Below are positions 1 to 8,439 of a stretch of 64,000 nucleotides of DNA, piece by piece. This DNA is from Affinundibacterium macrobrachii (GTDB lineage Bacteria; Pseudomonadota; Gammaproteobacteria; Burkholderiales; Burkholderiaceae_D), in the NCBI RefSeq assembly GCF_014652415.1, contig NZ_BMYT01000003.1:372001-436000 (forward strand), given 5' to 3'. The translations under genes were made by a program, and so were the position numbers. Numbering within the stretch: position 1 is the first letter of the stretch; each line of letters starts with the position of its first letter. The notes under the pieces are model-generated. The model did no database searches. It saw nothing but the letters and a program-made list of their open reading frames with translations, and was not told where the DNA came from.

Positions 1-1
1 G

Positions 2-241
2 AAATTTGGCTTCTTGCTCGACGCCTTACAATACGGCGCGCCTCCACACGGTGGTTTGGCGTTCGGTTTGGATCGTATCGTCACCATGATGACTGGTGCA
101 GAATCGATCCGTGACGTAATCGCCTTCCCGAAAACACAACGTGCACAATGTTTGTTGACACAAGCACCGTCAGAAGTCGATGAAAAGCAATTGAAAGAAT
201 TGCATATTCGTTTGCGCGCTGCCGAGCCTAAGGTGGTTTAA
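2..241 (+). CDS. aspS: Aspartyl-tRNA synthetase, C-terminal end (partial)
   Basis: The window opens inside this gene; about 79 C-terminal residues are present. The enzyme charges tRNA-Asp (or tRNA-Asn in non-discriminating forms) with aspartate in the cytoplasm. The visible part carries class II synthetase motif 3, [15 protein letters not shown], whose arginine contacts ATP, followed by the typical AspS sequence [13 protein letters not shown]. The reading frame is open to the left edge, so the true start lies outside the window. A strong intrinsic terminator follows 40 bp after the stop, so the downstream nudB gene probably has its own promoter. The family assignment is secure because the motif 3 block is diagnostic. 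Confidence 0.95.
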   Translation, partial: KFGFLLDALQYGAPPHGGLAFGLDRIVTMMTGAESIRDVIAFPKTQRAQCLLTQAPSEVDEKQLKELHIRLRAAEPKVV

Positions 242-280
242 GCAAATTCAGCGCATCTAGTACTAGTAGGGCGGATTGAA

Positions 281-310
281 AACGGCAGACTTAGTTCTGC
301 CGTTTTTTTT
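281..310 (+). terminator. Intrinsic terminator after aspS
   Basis: A perfect 9-bp stem (281-289 with 296-304, arms aacggcaga/tctgccgtt) and a 6-base loop run directly into a run of eight T. It ends the aspS transcript. Confidence 0.9.
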
Positions 311-484
311 GTCGATTTTTATTACAGTTTCTTGTCGATGACGATTAGTGTTTTGTAGATAGGTAGTGATCAAAGAAAGTTGAAGCGTATTCGATTACAT
401 TCGGCATCCAGCCGGAACCAAGCAGCACTGCTAATTTGTGGCATACTGCGATCACACAAAATCGAGCATACACCATCACAAACA

Positions 485-934
485 ATGAGCAGCAATTACA
501 AAATTCCCGAATCCGTTTTAGTCGTAATTTACACCCCAAAACTCGACGTCTTATTATTAGAACGCGCAGACAAACCAGGATTTTGGCAATCAGTTACTGG
601 TTCTAAAGACAGCGTAGATGAAGCGCTTGCATTGACCGCACATCGCGAAGTCATGGAAGAAACCGGGATCGATACCACCCAGCATCGTTTGAGCGACTGG
701 CAACTCTCTAATGTTTATGAGATTTATCCAACTTGGCGCCACCGTTATGCGCCCGGTGTGACGCAGAACAAAGAATATGTTTTTGGGCTTTGTGTACCGC
801 GCGACACCTCGGTTACACTAGCTCCAAGAGAGCATCTACAATATCAATGGTTGCCCTGGCAAGAAGCTGCCGATCGGTGCTTTTCTGCCTCGAATGCGGA
901 AGCCATCTTGCAACTGCCGCAACGCCAGCGATAG
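485..934 (+). CDS. nudB: Dihydroneopterin triphosphate diphosphatase (Nudix hydrolase)
   Basis: A 149-residue Nudix protein that most likely removes pyrophosphate from dihydroneopterin triphosphate, an early step of folate synthesis. The Nudix box is visible as GSKDSVDEALALTAHREVMEETGI read in register (about residues 37-60), with the REVMEETG core. The tail block around EYVFGLCVPRDTSVTL and the HLQYQWLPW segment are typical of NudB. The frame is open upstream to 380, but the ATG at 485 gives the normal family length and N-terminus (IPESVLVVIYTP), so I chose it; no strong ribosome binding site is seen. The position between aspS and an EEP-family gene matches the usual betaproteobacterial order, which supports the name. 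Confidence 0.88.
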   Translation: MSSNYKIPESVLVVIYTPKLDVLLLERADKPGFWQSVTGSKDSVDEALALTAHREVMEETGIDTTQHRLSDWQLSNVYEIYPTWRHRYAPGVTQNKEYVFGLCVPRDTSVTLAPREHLQYQWLPWQEAADRCFSASNAEAILQLPQRQR

Positions 935-1016
935 CATCAAGGGCAACGATAAATATCGGTCTAGTGAGCCACATGCAAACCATCGACAAGCTATCAAAAG
1001 AATCGAAAGTAAGCGT

Positions 1017-1844
1017 ATGAAACTGCGTATTGCCACCTACAATATTCATAAAGGTGTCAGTGCTTTTGGTCGCAAGACACGCATTCATGATCTCAAAGAA
1101 GCGATCAAATTACTTGATGCTGATTTAATTTTTCTTCAAGAAGTACAAGGTCAACACGATTACCACGCCAAAAAGCATGTGAATTGGCCAGAGCAAGGGC
1201 AGCATGATTTTTTAGCAGGCGAGACGCACACCAGCGTGTATGGGATGAATGCGGTCTATCAACACGGACATCACGGCAATGCCTTATTAAGTCGGCTTCC
1301 GATTTTACAATCGACCAATTTTGACGTGTCGGATCATGCTTATGAACAGCGCGGCATTTTGCATGTGCGGATACAACTAGGCGCACTTCATGCACATTGT
1401 TTTGTGATTCACTTAGGTTTATTCGCAGCCAGCCGTCGACGTCAAGTACAAGCATTGATTGCACAAATCCAAGCCGAAGTCGACAGTAGCGAACCACTGA
1501 TTATCGCTGGTGATTTTAATGACTGGAGCAAAGGGCTTAGTCGAACCCTGTATAAAGAACTAGGCGTGATCGAGGCTTTCGATATCGCAAACCACAGCCA
1601 CGCGGAGCTACCGATTAAACGTAGTGCACTGAATTCGGTGAAAAGTCTTTTTAAATCGACCACCAATCACGCTCGCACCTTTCCGGCTGGTTTACCTTGG
1701 CTTAGTCTAGATCGCGTTTATTTACGAGGTTTTGAGGTAGAGCAAGCGAAAGTCTTGAGCGGCAAACCGTGGTCGAATTTATCCGATCATGTACCGATCT
1801 GTGTCGATCTGCAACTCCAACATTCAGCAAACCACCATGGCTAA
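1017..1844 (+). CDS. Endonuclease/exonuclease/phosphatase (EEP) family protein, YbhP-like
   Basis: A 275-residue protein of the EEP metal-dependent hydrolase fold, shared by phosphodiesterases such as nucleases and lipid phosphatases. The first strand motif RIATYNIHKG (residues 3-12), the metal-binding Glu in LIFLQEVQ, the Asp/Asn pair in IIAGDFNDW and the C-terminal LSDHVPICVDL (Asp-His pair) are all present, so the active site looks complete. The frame extends upstream to 894, overlapping nudB, but the ATG at 1017 starts just before the core motif. Its end overlaps the start of the cardiolipin synthase gene by 8 bp, so the two are translationally coupled. In E. coli ybhP sits beside clsB in the same way, which suggests a membrane-lipid role; the substrate is unknown. 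Confidence 0.85.
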   Translation: MKLRIATYNIHKGVSAFGRKTRIHDLKEAIKLLDADLIFLQEVQGQHDYHAKKHVNWPEQGQHDFLAGETHTSVYGMNAVYQHGHHGNALLSRLPILQSTNFDVSDHAYEQRGILHVRIQLGALHAHCFVIHLGLFAASRRRQVQALIAQIQAEVDSSEPLIIAGDFNDWSKGLSRTLYKELGVIEAFDIANHSHAELPIKRSALNSVKSLFKSTTNHARTFPAGLPWLSLDRVYLRGFEVEQAKVLSGKPWSNLSDHVPICVDLQLQHSANHHG

Positions 1845-2997
1845 ACTTGTTTTTTGCGATGGTAATCAAATCCAGTTACTACACACGGGAAAAGAGTTCT
1901 TCGCATCACTGATTGCGGCTATCGAACAAGCGCAACATGAAGTAGTGCTAGAAACTTACATCTATGCCAATGATCAAACCGCACAACTAATTACCCAAGC
2001 TTTGTGTGACGCCGCACAACGTGGCCTTTGTGTGCAAGTGATCATTGATTGGATAGGCGGTGGCAAGCGAGCGACACAACTACAATCGGTATTTCTGAAC
2101 GCTGGTGTGGAATGTCGTCTCTTTAATCCGTGGTTCAAACGCGGTTTGGCGCGCACCCATAGAAAACTTGCGGTGATTGATCAAGCGATAGGATTTGTTG
2201 GCGGCATCAATATTATTGACGATTGCGTCACCGACGATGGTAAAAACACGCCTCTGCCCTACCCACGCTGGGATTTTGCAGTGCGCTTAGCTGGTACCTT
2301 GGTACCAGCGCTGCACAAAGAAGTGACTGCCCAATGGTTAAAAATGGGAAAACTTCAATTACTACAAAGACTGAAGCTGGCGGTAAATTTACGTAAGCCG
2401 CCCATGAGTGAAACTCACCACTCCAGCGAAGCCGCCCTCGTGATTCGAGACAATCTACGAAACCGCAGCACCATCCAAAAAGCCTATTTGAAAGCCCTCG
2501 GTTCTGCGCGTGAAACAGCGATTCTTGCCAATCCCTACTTCGCACCTGGTAGAAAAATTCGTAATGCTTTAATTCAGGCAGCGCGACGCGGTGTCGATGT
2601 CAGCTTATTATTAGGTGTCGGCGATTTTGAATTCCAAGATGCGGTTGCGCAATCGTATTATCCAAAACTACTTGCTAGTGGTGTCAAGATTTACGAATAT
2701 CACAAAACCAAGTTACATGCGAAAGTTGCCGTTATCGATCAAAACTGGGCCACCGTCGGCTCCAGTAATTTTGACGGTTTAAGTTTATTCGTCAATCACG
2801 AAGCCAACATCGTCGTGCTCGATCCCGTATTTGCCAGCGATCTTCAACGCCACTTACAACAAGGATTACTTGATGCGACCAAAATTGACCCGCATTGCGT
2901 CATTCGTTTATCTTGGCCAAAGCGATTAAAACACCGCTTGGCATATTGGTTTTATCGGATAATCATGCGTATTGCCACACTAGGCCAATATCGCTAA
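1837..2997 (+). CDS. clsB: Cardiolipin synthase B-type phospholipase D protein
   Basis: A 386-residue PLD-superfamily protein expected to make cardiolipin or related phospholipids by phosphatidyl transfer at the inner membrane. Both HKD motifs are present: H108-R-K...D in HRKLAVID and H294-A-K...D in HAKVAVID, each followed by the usual GG/GSSN element (GGINI; GSSNFD). The chosen ATG at 1837 overlaps the preceding stop by 8 bp; an upstream frame from 1789 would add 16 residues lying inside the previous gene. There is no N-terminal membrane anchor, as in ClsB and unlike ClsA. The pairing with a YbhP-like EEP protein is the conserved ybhP-clsB arrangement. Confidence 0.88.
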   Translation: MAKLVFCDGNQIQLLHTGKEFFASLIAAIEQAQHEVVLETYIYANDQTAQLITQALCDAAQRGLCVQVIIDWIGGGKRATQLQSVFLNAGVECRLFNPWFKRGLARTHRKLAVIDQAIGFVGGINIIDDCVTDDGKNTPLPYPRWDFAVRLAGTLVPALHKEVTAQWLKMGKLQLLQRLKLAVNLRKPPMSETHHSSEAALVIRDNLRNRSTIQKAYLKALGSARETAILANPYFAPGRKIRNALIQAARRGVDVSLLLGVGDFEFQDAVAQSYYPKLLASGVKIYEYHKTKLHAKVAVIDQNWATVGSSNFDGLSLFVNHEANIVVLDPVFASDLQRHLQQGLLDATKIDPHCVIRLSWPKRLKHRLAYWFYRIIMRIATLGQYR

Positions 2998-3037
2998 TCT
3001 GGTTTGCTGATCGTTTTACTTATCTACTAAATAAGCT

Positions 3038-3430
3038 ATGTCACAGTCAACTTTAGTTTCTACCCGTATCGATAAATGGCTTTGGGCCGCGCGTTTTTTT
3101 AAAACCCGCAGTTTGGCGACAAACGCGGTTGAACTAGGCCGCGTCTTGCAAAACGAGCAAAGAGTTAAACCAGCGCACGCAGTGAAAGTTGGTGACATTC
3201 TGGAGATTCATCATGCTGATCAAGTATGGCAAGTCGAGGCTTTAAGAATTCTTGAAGTGCGCGGCTCCGCCAGCATTGCACAAACCATGTATGCAGAAAC
3301 TGCTGACAGCATCACAAAACGTCAGCAAAGAGCCGAATATCGTCGTCTACATACCGAACCAGCGGCGCAACTTCAACAACGCCCAACCAAACGTCAACGC
3401 CGCCAATTAGACAATATCGCAATCGACTAG
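3038..3430 (+). CDS. hslR: Heat shock protein 15-like S4-domain RNA-binding protein
   Basis: A 130-residue basic protein with an S4 RNA-binding domain near the N-terminus (RIDKWLWAARFFKTRSLAT, roughly residues 10-28), the hallmark of Hsp15. In E. coli Hsp15 binds free 50S subunits carrying a nascent chain and helps recycle stalled ribosomes. The C-terminal third is rich in Arg, Lys and Gln (KRQQRAEYRR, KRQRRQ), fitting rRNA contact. It lies 40 bp after clsB on the same strand and may be cotranscribed. Confidence 0.9.
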   Translation: MSQSTLVSTRIDKWLWAARFFKTRSLATNAVELGRVLQNEQRVKPAHAVKVGDILEIHHADQVWQVEALRILEVRGSASIAQTMYAETADSITKRQQRAEYRRLHTEPAAQLQQRPTKRQRRQLDNIAID

Positions 3431-3673
3431 CTCAGCAACGATGAATGGAATAGATAGTTATCCACAATGAACCATCACAAGGTGGCTGATAAACAACTTT
3501 GATTCCAATTTGTAATAGTGATCTGAAATTTTAATCAAATTTCAGCGTATATTATTCCTCGGCAAGCGTTCCTATTTTCCTTACCTGAATTTCGTTAATA
3601 TTGTTCGAATAACTGAACACAAACCATCTAGCTCTATTCTGAAACATTGTAGTGATCCTCGAAGGAGATTCAA

Positions 3674-5386
3674 ATGCAAGCGTTTTATGATCTAAAAATA
3701 GCCACCAAGCTCATCTTTGGTTTTGTCGCTGTACTCTTATTGACCTGCTTATTAGGTGTGTTTTCTATCATTCAACTGACGCGGCTCAATAGCGCCGCCG
3801 ATGAAATGGGAAACGATTTGATGCCAAGCTCGATTAGTGGGATGGGCATGAAAGAAAGCGTATCTCGGATGCGATCACAAGAAGCGCAACTAGCCACTGC
3901 AGAAACACCTGAGCTAGCAAAAACTTATCAGGATAGAACCAATGAAGCCATTGAGGCCTTCCGTAAAAGTCATAAAGAATTTCTGAAAAACGCTGACTCG
4001 CCCGAAGTCAAAAAAGCATTAGATGAATTATTGATCGCCTTCAGCGCGTATGCACAAATCTCGGAAAAAATCAGCAATTTGGCGCGCGAAGGAAAAACCC
4101 AAGACGCCGTTGCGCTATTACGCACAGAGTCATCTGCAAGCAATCGCAAAATGCGCGGCATGCTCGATAAAATCGTTGATGCACAATTACTTGCGGGACA
4201 AAAAGCTGCTGAAAACAGCCACGAACTATTTCTTAAAGCACGCTTACTGATCATCGTCGCAATCGCGATCAGCATCGCGATCGGTTTTATCATGGCGATT
4301 TGGTTAGCGAGAATCGTTTCTAAACCATTGCAAAATGCAGTGGGATTAGCGCAATCAATCGCTGCTGGAGATTTAACCAATAAAATTGAAGCAGAAAGCA
4401 CTTGTGAGACTGGTCAGTTGATACGCGCACTGGCAGACATGAATACTAGCCTACTGAATGTGGTTACCGAGGTACGCGCTGGCACAGAACAAATCAATCA
4501 TGCTGCGACAGAAATTGCCAGCGGCAACTTAGACCTTTCCAGCAGAACCGAAGAACAAGCTAGCTCTTTGGAAGAAACTGCATCCTCGATGGAAGAAATC
4601 ACCGCGACCGTCAAGCATAATAGTGAAAACGCAAAGCAAGCGAATGTATTGTCTCAAACCGCTACGTCGATCGCTGAAAAAGGTGGCACTGTCGTTTCAG
4701 AAGTCGTATCAACGATGACATCAATCAACGAGTCTTCCAAAAAAATTGTCGACATTATTAGTGTCATCGATGGTATCGCATTCCAAACCAATATTCTCGC
4801 CCTCAATGCGGCGGTAGAAGCCGCCCGTGCTGGCGAGCAAGGCCGAGGCTTTGCGGTGGTTGCATCCGAAGTGCGCAGTCTAGCGCAACGCTCCGCCAGT
4901 GCGGCCAAAGAAATCAAAGAGTTGATCAATGATTCGGTAGAAAAAGTCAGCCAAGGAACACGCTTGGTCGATACTGCTGGTAGCACGATGCAAGAAGTGG
5001 TTGAAAGTGTGAAACGCGTCAGCGATATCATTAGTGAAATCACGGCTGCTGGTCAGGAGCAAACTAGCGGCATAGAACAAGTGAATCAGGCTATCATCCA
5101 AATGGATGGCGTAACGCAGCAAAACTCTGCCTTGGTAGAAGAAGCCGCCGCTGCCGCTGCCACTCTGCAAGAACAATCTGCTAATTTAGTACAAGTGGTC
5201 AGTGTGTTCAAACTAGACAATCAAAATTCTTATCAAAATACAGCCACCTCCGCTCGCCATAGCACCCGCACCAATCCGGCGAAAAAGGCTGCACCTGCCG
5301 TCAGAAAAGCAGCACCCACAATCGCGCAACTCAAATCATCCAACACCAAAGCAGAGGCCAACGCCGATTCTTGGGAAGAGTTCTAG
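3674..5386 (+). CDS. Methyl-accepting chemotaxis protein (Tar/Tsr-like)
   Basis: A 570-residue transmembrane chemoreceptor. A first membrane helix at about residues 11-33 is followed by a helical periplasmic sensor region of four-helix-bundle type, a second membrane helix near residues 192-214, a HAMP linker, and the long cytoplasmic signalling coil. The hairpin tip that binds CheA and CheW is visible as [23 protein letters not shown] read in register (about 370-392). The protein ends in SWEEF, resembling the CheR/CheB-tethering pentapeptide (NWETF), so it is probably a high-abundance type receptor. A GAAGGAGA ribosome binding site lies 6-13 bp before the ATG. The ligand cannot be inferred. 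Confidence 0.93.
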   Translation: MQAFYDLKIATKLIFGFVAVLLLTCLLGVFSIIQLTRLNSAADEMGNDLMPSSISGMGMKESVSRMRSQEAQLATAETPELAKTYQDRTNEAIEAFRKSHKEFLKNADSPEVKKALDELLIAFSAYAQISEKISNLAREGKTQDAVALLRTESSASNRKMRGMLDKIVDAQLLAGQKAAENSHELFLKARLLIIVAIAISIAIGFIMAIWLARIVSKPLQNAVGLAQSIAAGDLTNKIEAESTCETGQLIRALADMNTSLLNVVTEVRAGTEQINHAATEIASGNLDLSSRTEEQASSLEETASSMEEITATVKHNSENAKQANVLSQTATSIAEKGGTVVSEVVSTMTSINESSKKIVDIISVIDGIAFQTNILALNAAVEAARAGEQGRGFAVVASEVRSLAQRSASAAKEIKELINDSVEKVSQGTRLVDTAGSTMQEVVESVKRVSDIISEITAAGQEQTSGIEQVNQAIIQMDGVTQQNSALVEEAAAAAATLQEQSANLVQVVSVFKLDNQNSYQNTATSARHSTRTNPAKKAAPAVRKAAPTIAQLKSSNTKAEANADSWEEF

Positions 5387-5705
5387 CGGCTAAATTGTGA
5401 TCAAAAGCGCATAAGCGCTAGCCAAATCAGCGCCATCATCTTCACTGAGGTGAGATGATGGCATTACCTTATAAATAACAAAAAACACATGGCGTTGTGA
5501 TCTCGCACACTGTTGTAGGTATTCCATTCTAATGACTTTTTTCTGATTGACTTTTAAAGTCGCATGTTGAATAGTACGGTCGTTCGATTATTTTCTGTAG
5601 CGTAGTCAAGTTGCTTCCATTTCAGCATCGCTAAAGAAGTTTTCTGAGCACCGATTTAGCAAGCACGAGCAACCACAAGTAACAATCAGAACCGCATTTG
5701 ATTCT
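5387..5705 (+). other. Intergenic region with one hairpin
   Basis: This 319-bp gap holds a GC-balanced inverted repeat at 5432-5462 (10-bp outer arms gccatcatct/agatgatggc, inner 3-bp stem with one bulge). No T run follows it, so it is at best a weak terminator for the chemoreceptor gene. I see no gene in the rest; the promoter of the TetR-type regulator should lie here. Confidence 0.5.
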
Positions 5706-6329
5706 ATGAATATCACATCGAAGTTTATGCGCAAGGGAGAACTTACCCGCGCAGCGATATTAGAAACGGCATTGCAGTCGGCAAGTCGGCATGGGCTCGA
5801 AGGCTTAACTATTGGTTTGCTCGCTGAACAAATGAATATGAGTAAATCGGGTGTATTCGCTCATTTCGGCTCACGTGAAGATCTGCAAATTGCGGTACTC
5901 AAGCTGTATCACCACTTATTTGAACAAGAAGTGTTTTACCCCAGCATGAAAGAAGATCGGGGCTTGCCACGCTTGCGTTCGATGTTTTCTTTGTGGGTCA
6001 AGCGTGTGACCCAAGAAATTGCATCTGGCTGTATTTATATTAGCGGGGCGACCGAATACGATGATCGCCAAGGACCGATCCGCGATGAGTTAGTTGGCAT
6101 GGTCAACGCTTGGCAAGGCGCACTATTGCGCGCAACCATGCAAGCACAAGAATTTAAGCATTTACAAGCGGATATCGACCCCGCACAAATCGTGTATGAG
6201 ATGTATGGCCTGATTTTGGCATTGCACCACGATGCCCGTTTCTTAAAGAAATCAGGTAGCGTCAACCGCGCAGAAACAGGTTTTGAAAGAATGATTCAAT
6301 CGTACGCGCCGTATAAATCGGCAGCATAA
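5706..6329 (+). CDS. TetR/AcrR family transcriptional regulator
   Basis: A 207-residue one-component regulator. The N-terminal helix-turn-helix is clear: TRAAILETALQSASRHGLEG then LTIGLLAEQMNMSKSGVFAHF (about residues 14-55), matching the TetR consensus. The remaining three quarters form the ligand-binding and dimerisation region. It stands just upstream of, and in the same direction as, the beta-oxidation genes, so the plausible role is an acyl-CoA-responsive repressor of the FadR/PsrA kind; that is inference from position. A second in-frame ATG at 5727 is an alternative start. Confidence 0.85.
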   Translation: MNITSKFMRKGELTRAAILETALQSASRHGLEGLTIGLLAEQMNMSKSGVFAHFGSREDLQIAVLKLYHHLFEQEVFYPSMKEDRGLPRLRSMFSLWVKRVTQEIASGCIYISGATEYDDRQGPIRDELVGMVNAWQGALLRATMQAQEFKHLQADIDPAQIVYEMYGLILALHHDARFLKKSGSVNRAETGFERMIQSYAPYKSAA

Positions 6330-6425
6330 AAAATATAGGCACAAAAAATATAGCAACAGATTTTATTGATTACGGCAATTGTTACTTTTTATTTTTAGAA
6401 CTTATTTAGTCCAGAGGAGAAAATC

Positions 6426-8216
6426 ATGGGTCAATACATCGCTCCATTACGTGATATGCAATTCGTTTTACATGAATTGTTGGGAGTAGAAGCAGAGTTA
6501 AAAGCACTGCCGAAATACGAAGAAATTGATGCCGACATCATCAATCAAGTGATGGAAGAAGCGGGCAAGTTTTGCTCTGAAGTGATTTTCCCACTGAATC
6601 ATTCTGGTGACCGCGAAGGCTGCCATCATGATAAAACGACGCACTCAGTAACAACACCAAAAGGCTTTAAAGAAGCTTACAAACAATACGTCGAAGCAGG
6701 CTGGCCTGCCCTCTCTTGCGACCCAGAATATGGCGGTCAAGGTTTGCCGCTGGTGATGAATAATTCATTGTATGAAATGATGAATTCCGCGAATCAAGCT
6801 TGGACTATGTACCCAGGTTTATCACACGGTGCTTACGAATGTTTGCACGAGCACGGCACACCAGAGCAAAAAGCACAATTCTTGCCAAAATTGACCTCCG
6901 GCGAATGGACAGGCACGATGTGCTTGACCGAGCCACACTGCGGCACCGACCTCGGCATGTTGCGTTCCAAAGCAGAACCACAAGGCGACGGCACTTACAA
7001 AATCACGGGCGCGAAAATCTTTATCTCTGCCGGTGAACATGATTGCGCAGACAACATCATTCACTTGGTGTTAGCGCGTTTGCCAGACGCACCAGAAGGC
7101 TCCAAAGGTATTTCCTTATTCCTTGTTCCAAAATTCTTGGTTAATGCAGACGGCAGCTTAGGTGCTCGCAACCCTATTTTCTGCGGCGCGATCGAAGAAA
7201 AAATGGGTATTCACGGCAACTCCACTTGCCAAATGAATTTGGATGGCGCGATCGGTACCTTGATCGGTCAACCACACAAAGGTCTGAACGCGATGTTCGT
7301 GTTCATGAACGCAGCGCGTTTGGGCGTAGGTATGCAAGGTTTGGGCTTGACCGAAGTCGCTTACCAAAATGCGTTGATCTACGCAAAAGATCGTATTCAA
7401 ATGCGTAGTTTGTCTGGCCCTAAAGCACCAGACAAACCAGCTGATCCGATTATCGTTCACGCTGACGTACGTCGTATGTTATTGACGGCAAAAGCATGGG
7501 CCGAAGGTGGTCGTGCATTGTGCTCACACGCAGCAATTTTGCTGGACAAAGAATTGAATCACCCAGATGAAGATGTGCGTAAAGAATGCGCCGATGAAGT
7601 CGCTTTGTTGACACCAATCATCAAAGCATTCATCACTGATAATGCATGGACAGCGACTTCTGAATGCTTACAAGTCTACGGCGGTCACGGTTATATCGCT
7701 GAATGGGGCATGGAACAATATGTACGTGACGCACGTATTAACTTGATCTATGAAGGTACTAACACAGTACAATCTTTGGACTTGTTGGGTCGTAAAATTT
7801 TGCAGGACAACGGCGCGAAACTGCGTAAGTTTGGTGCAAAAGTGCAAGCGTTCGTGGAAGAAAATGGCACTGATGAAGCGATGTCTGAATTCGTCACACC
7901 ACTGGCTGACTTGGGCGACAAATTGACCAAGTTGACGATGGAAATCGGCATGAAGGCTTTCCAAAATCCTGACGAAGTGGGCGCAGCTGCGGTTCCTTAC
8001 TTGCGCGTTGCAGGTCATTTGGTCTACAGCTATTTCTTCGCGCAAATGGCGAAGATCGCTTTGGCGAAACAAGATTCTGGCGATACCTTCTACAAAGCTA
8101 AGTTAGCGACGATTCGTTTCTACTTTGCGCGTTTGTATCCAGAAACAGCGATGTTGATTCGCCAAGCACGTTCTGGTTCTGCGAATTTGTTGTCTTTAGA
8201 AGCTGATTTATTCTAA
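6426..8216 (+). CDS. Acyl-CoA dehydrogenase (long form with C-terminal extension)
   Basis: A 596-residue FAD enzyme for the first step of beta-oxidation, converting acyl-CoA to trans-2-enoyl-CoA and passing electrons to ETF. The FAD/substrate region MCLTEPHCGTDLG and the helical C-terminal domain with QVYGGHGYI are typical, and the catalytic base is E443 in the IYEGTNTVQ motif. About 130 residues follow the normal dehydrogenase core, as in the DmdC/FadE-like long subgroup, so an acyl-CoA of moderate or long chain is likely but unproven. A strong ribosome binding site (AGAGGAG) precedes the ATG. It is the first enzyme gene of the fad block and is followed by a palindromic repeat. Confidence 0.9.
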   Translation: MGQYIAPLRDMQFVLHELLGVEAELKALPKYEEIDADIINQVMEEAGKFCSEVIFPLNHSGDREGCHHDKTTHSVTTPKGFKEAYKQYVEAGWPALSCDPEYGGQGLPLVMNNSLYEMMNSANQAWTMYPGLSHGAYECLHEHGTPEQKAQFLPKLTSGEWTGTMCLTEPHCGTDLGMLRSKAEPQGDGTYKITGAKIFISAGEHDCADNIIHLVLARLPDAPEGSKGISLFLVPKFLVNADGSLGARNPIFCGAIEEKMGIHGNSTCQMNLDGAIGTLIGQPHKGLNAMFVFMNAARLGVGMQGLGLTEVAYQNALIYAKDRIQMRSLSGPKAPDKPADPIIVHADVRRMLLTAKAWAEGGRALCSHAAILLDKELNHPDEDVRKECADEVALLTPIIKAFITDNAWTATSECLQVYGGHGYIAEWGMEQYVRDARINLIYEGTNTVQSLDLLGRKILQDNGAKLRKFGAKVQAFVEENGTDEAMSEFVTPLADLGDKLTKLTMEIGMKAFQNPDEVGAAAVPYLRVAGHLVYSYFFAQMAKIALAKQDSGDTFYKAKLATIRFYFARLYPETAMLIRQARSGSANLLSLEADLF

Positions 8217-8230
8217 AAATGTCTCGACAA

Positions 8231-8326
8231 ATCCAATTCTAAGGTGCCTCACGGCGTTGCCAATACTCGCAATATCGACATATTGCTCCGTTTGGCGCCT
8301 TGTGATGCATTCCTATAATTGAATTT
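8231..8326. repeat. 96-bp imperfect palindrome, copy A
   Basis: The segment begins atccaattct and ends attgaattt and is self-complementary with mismatches over its whole length. A second copy of the same length and the same ends lies at 12055-12150. It starts 14 bp after the acyl-CoA dehydrogenase stop. As RNA it would form a long hairpin between two operon genes. It resembles REP/BIME-type elements in size and behaviour; no transposase is near. Confidence 0.7.
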
Positions 8327-8354
8327 CTAAAGACATTTTGCTGCGATGTTTTTA

Positions 8355-8382
8355 TAGGGCGGCACGAATTCATTCCGCCCTA
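8355..8382. repeat. Short GC-rich hairpin before the fadN-type gene
   Basis: Arms tagggcgg (8355-8362) and ccgcccta (8375-8382) with a 12-base loop form a stable hairpin. No T run follows, so it is not a standard terminator. The same tagggcgg word recurs at 267-274 and in the 12189-12245 inverted repeat. Confidence 0.5.
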
Positions 8383-8439
8383 CCCCAACCAAGTTTGACT
8401 TCGTAACCCTGTATTTCAATTTTATTAGAAGGTACGTCA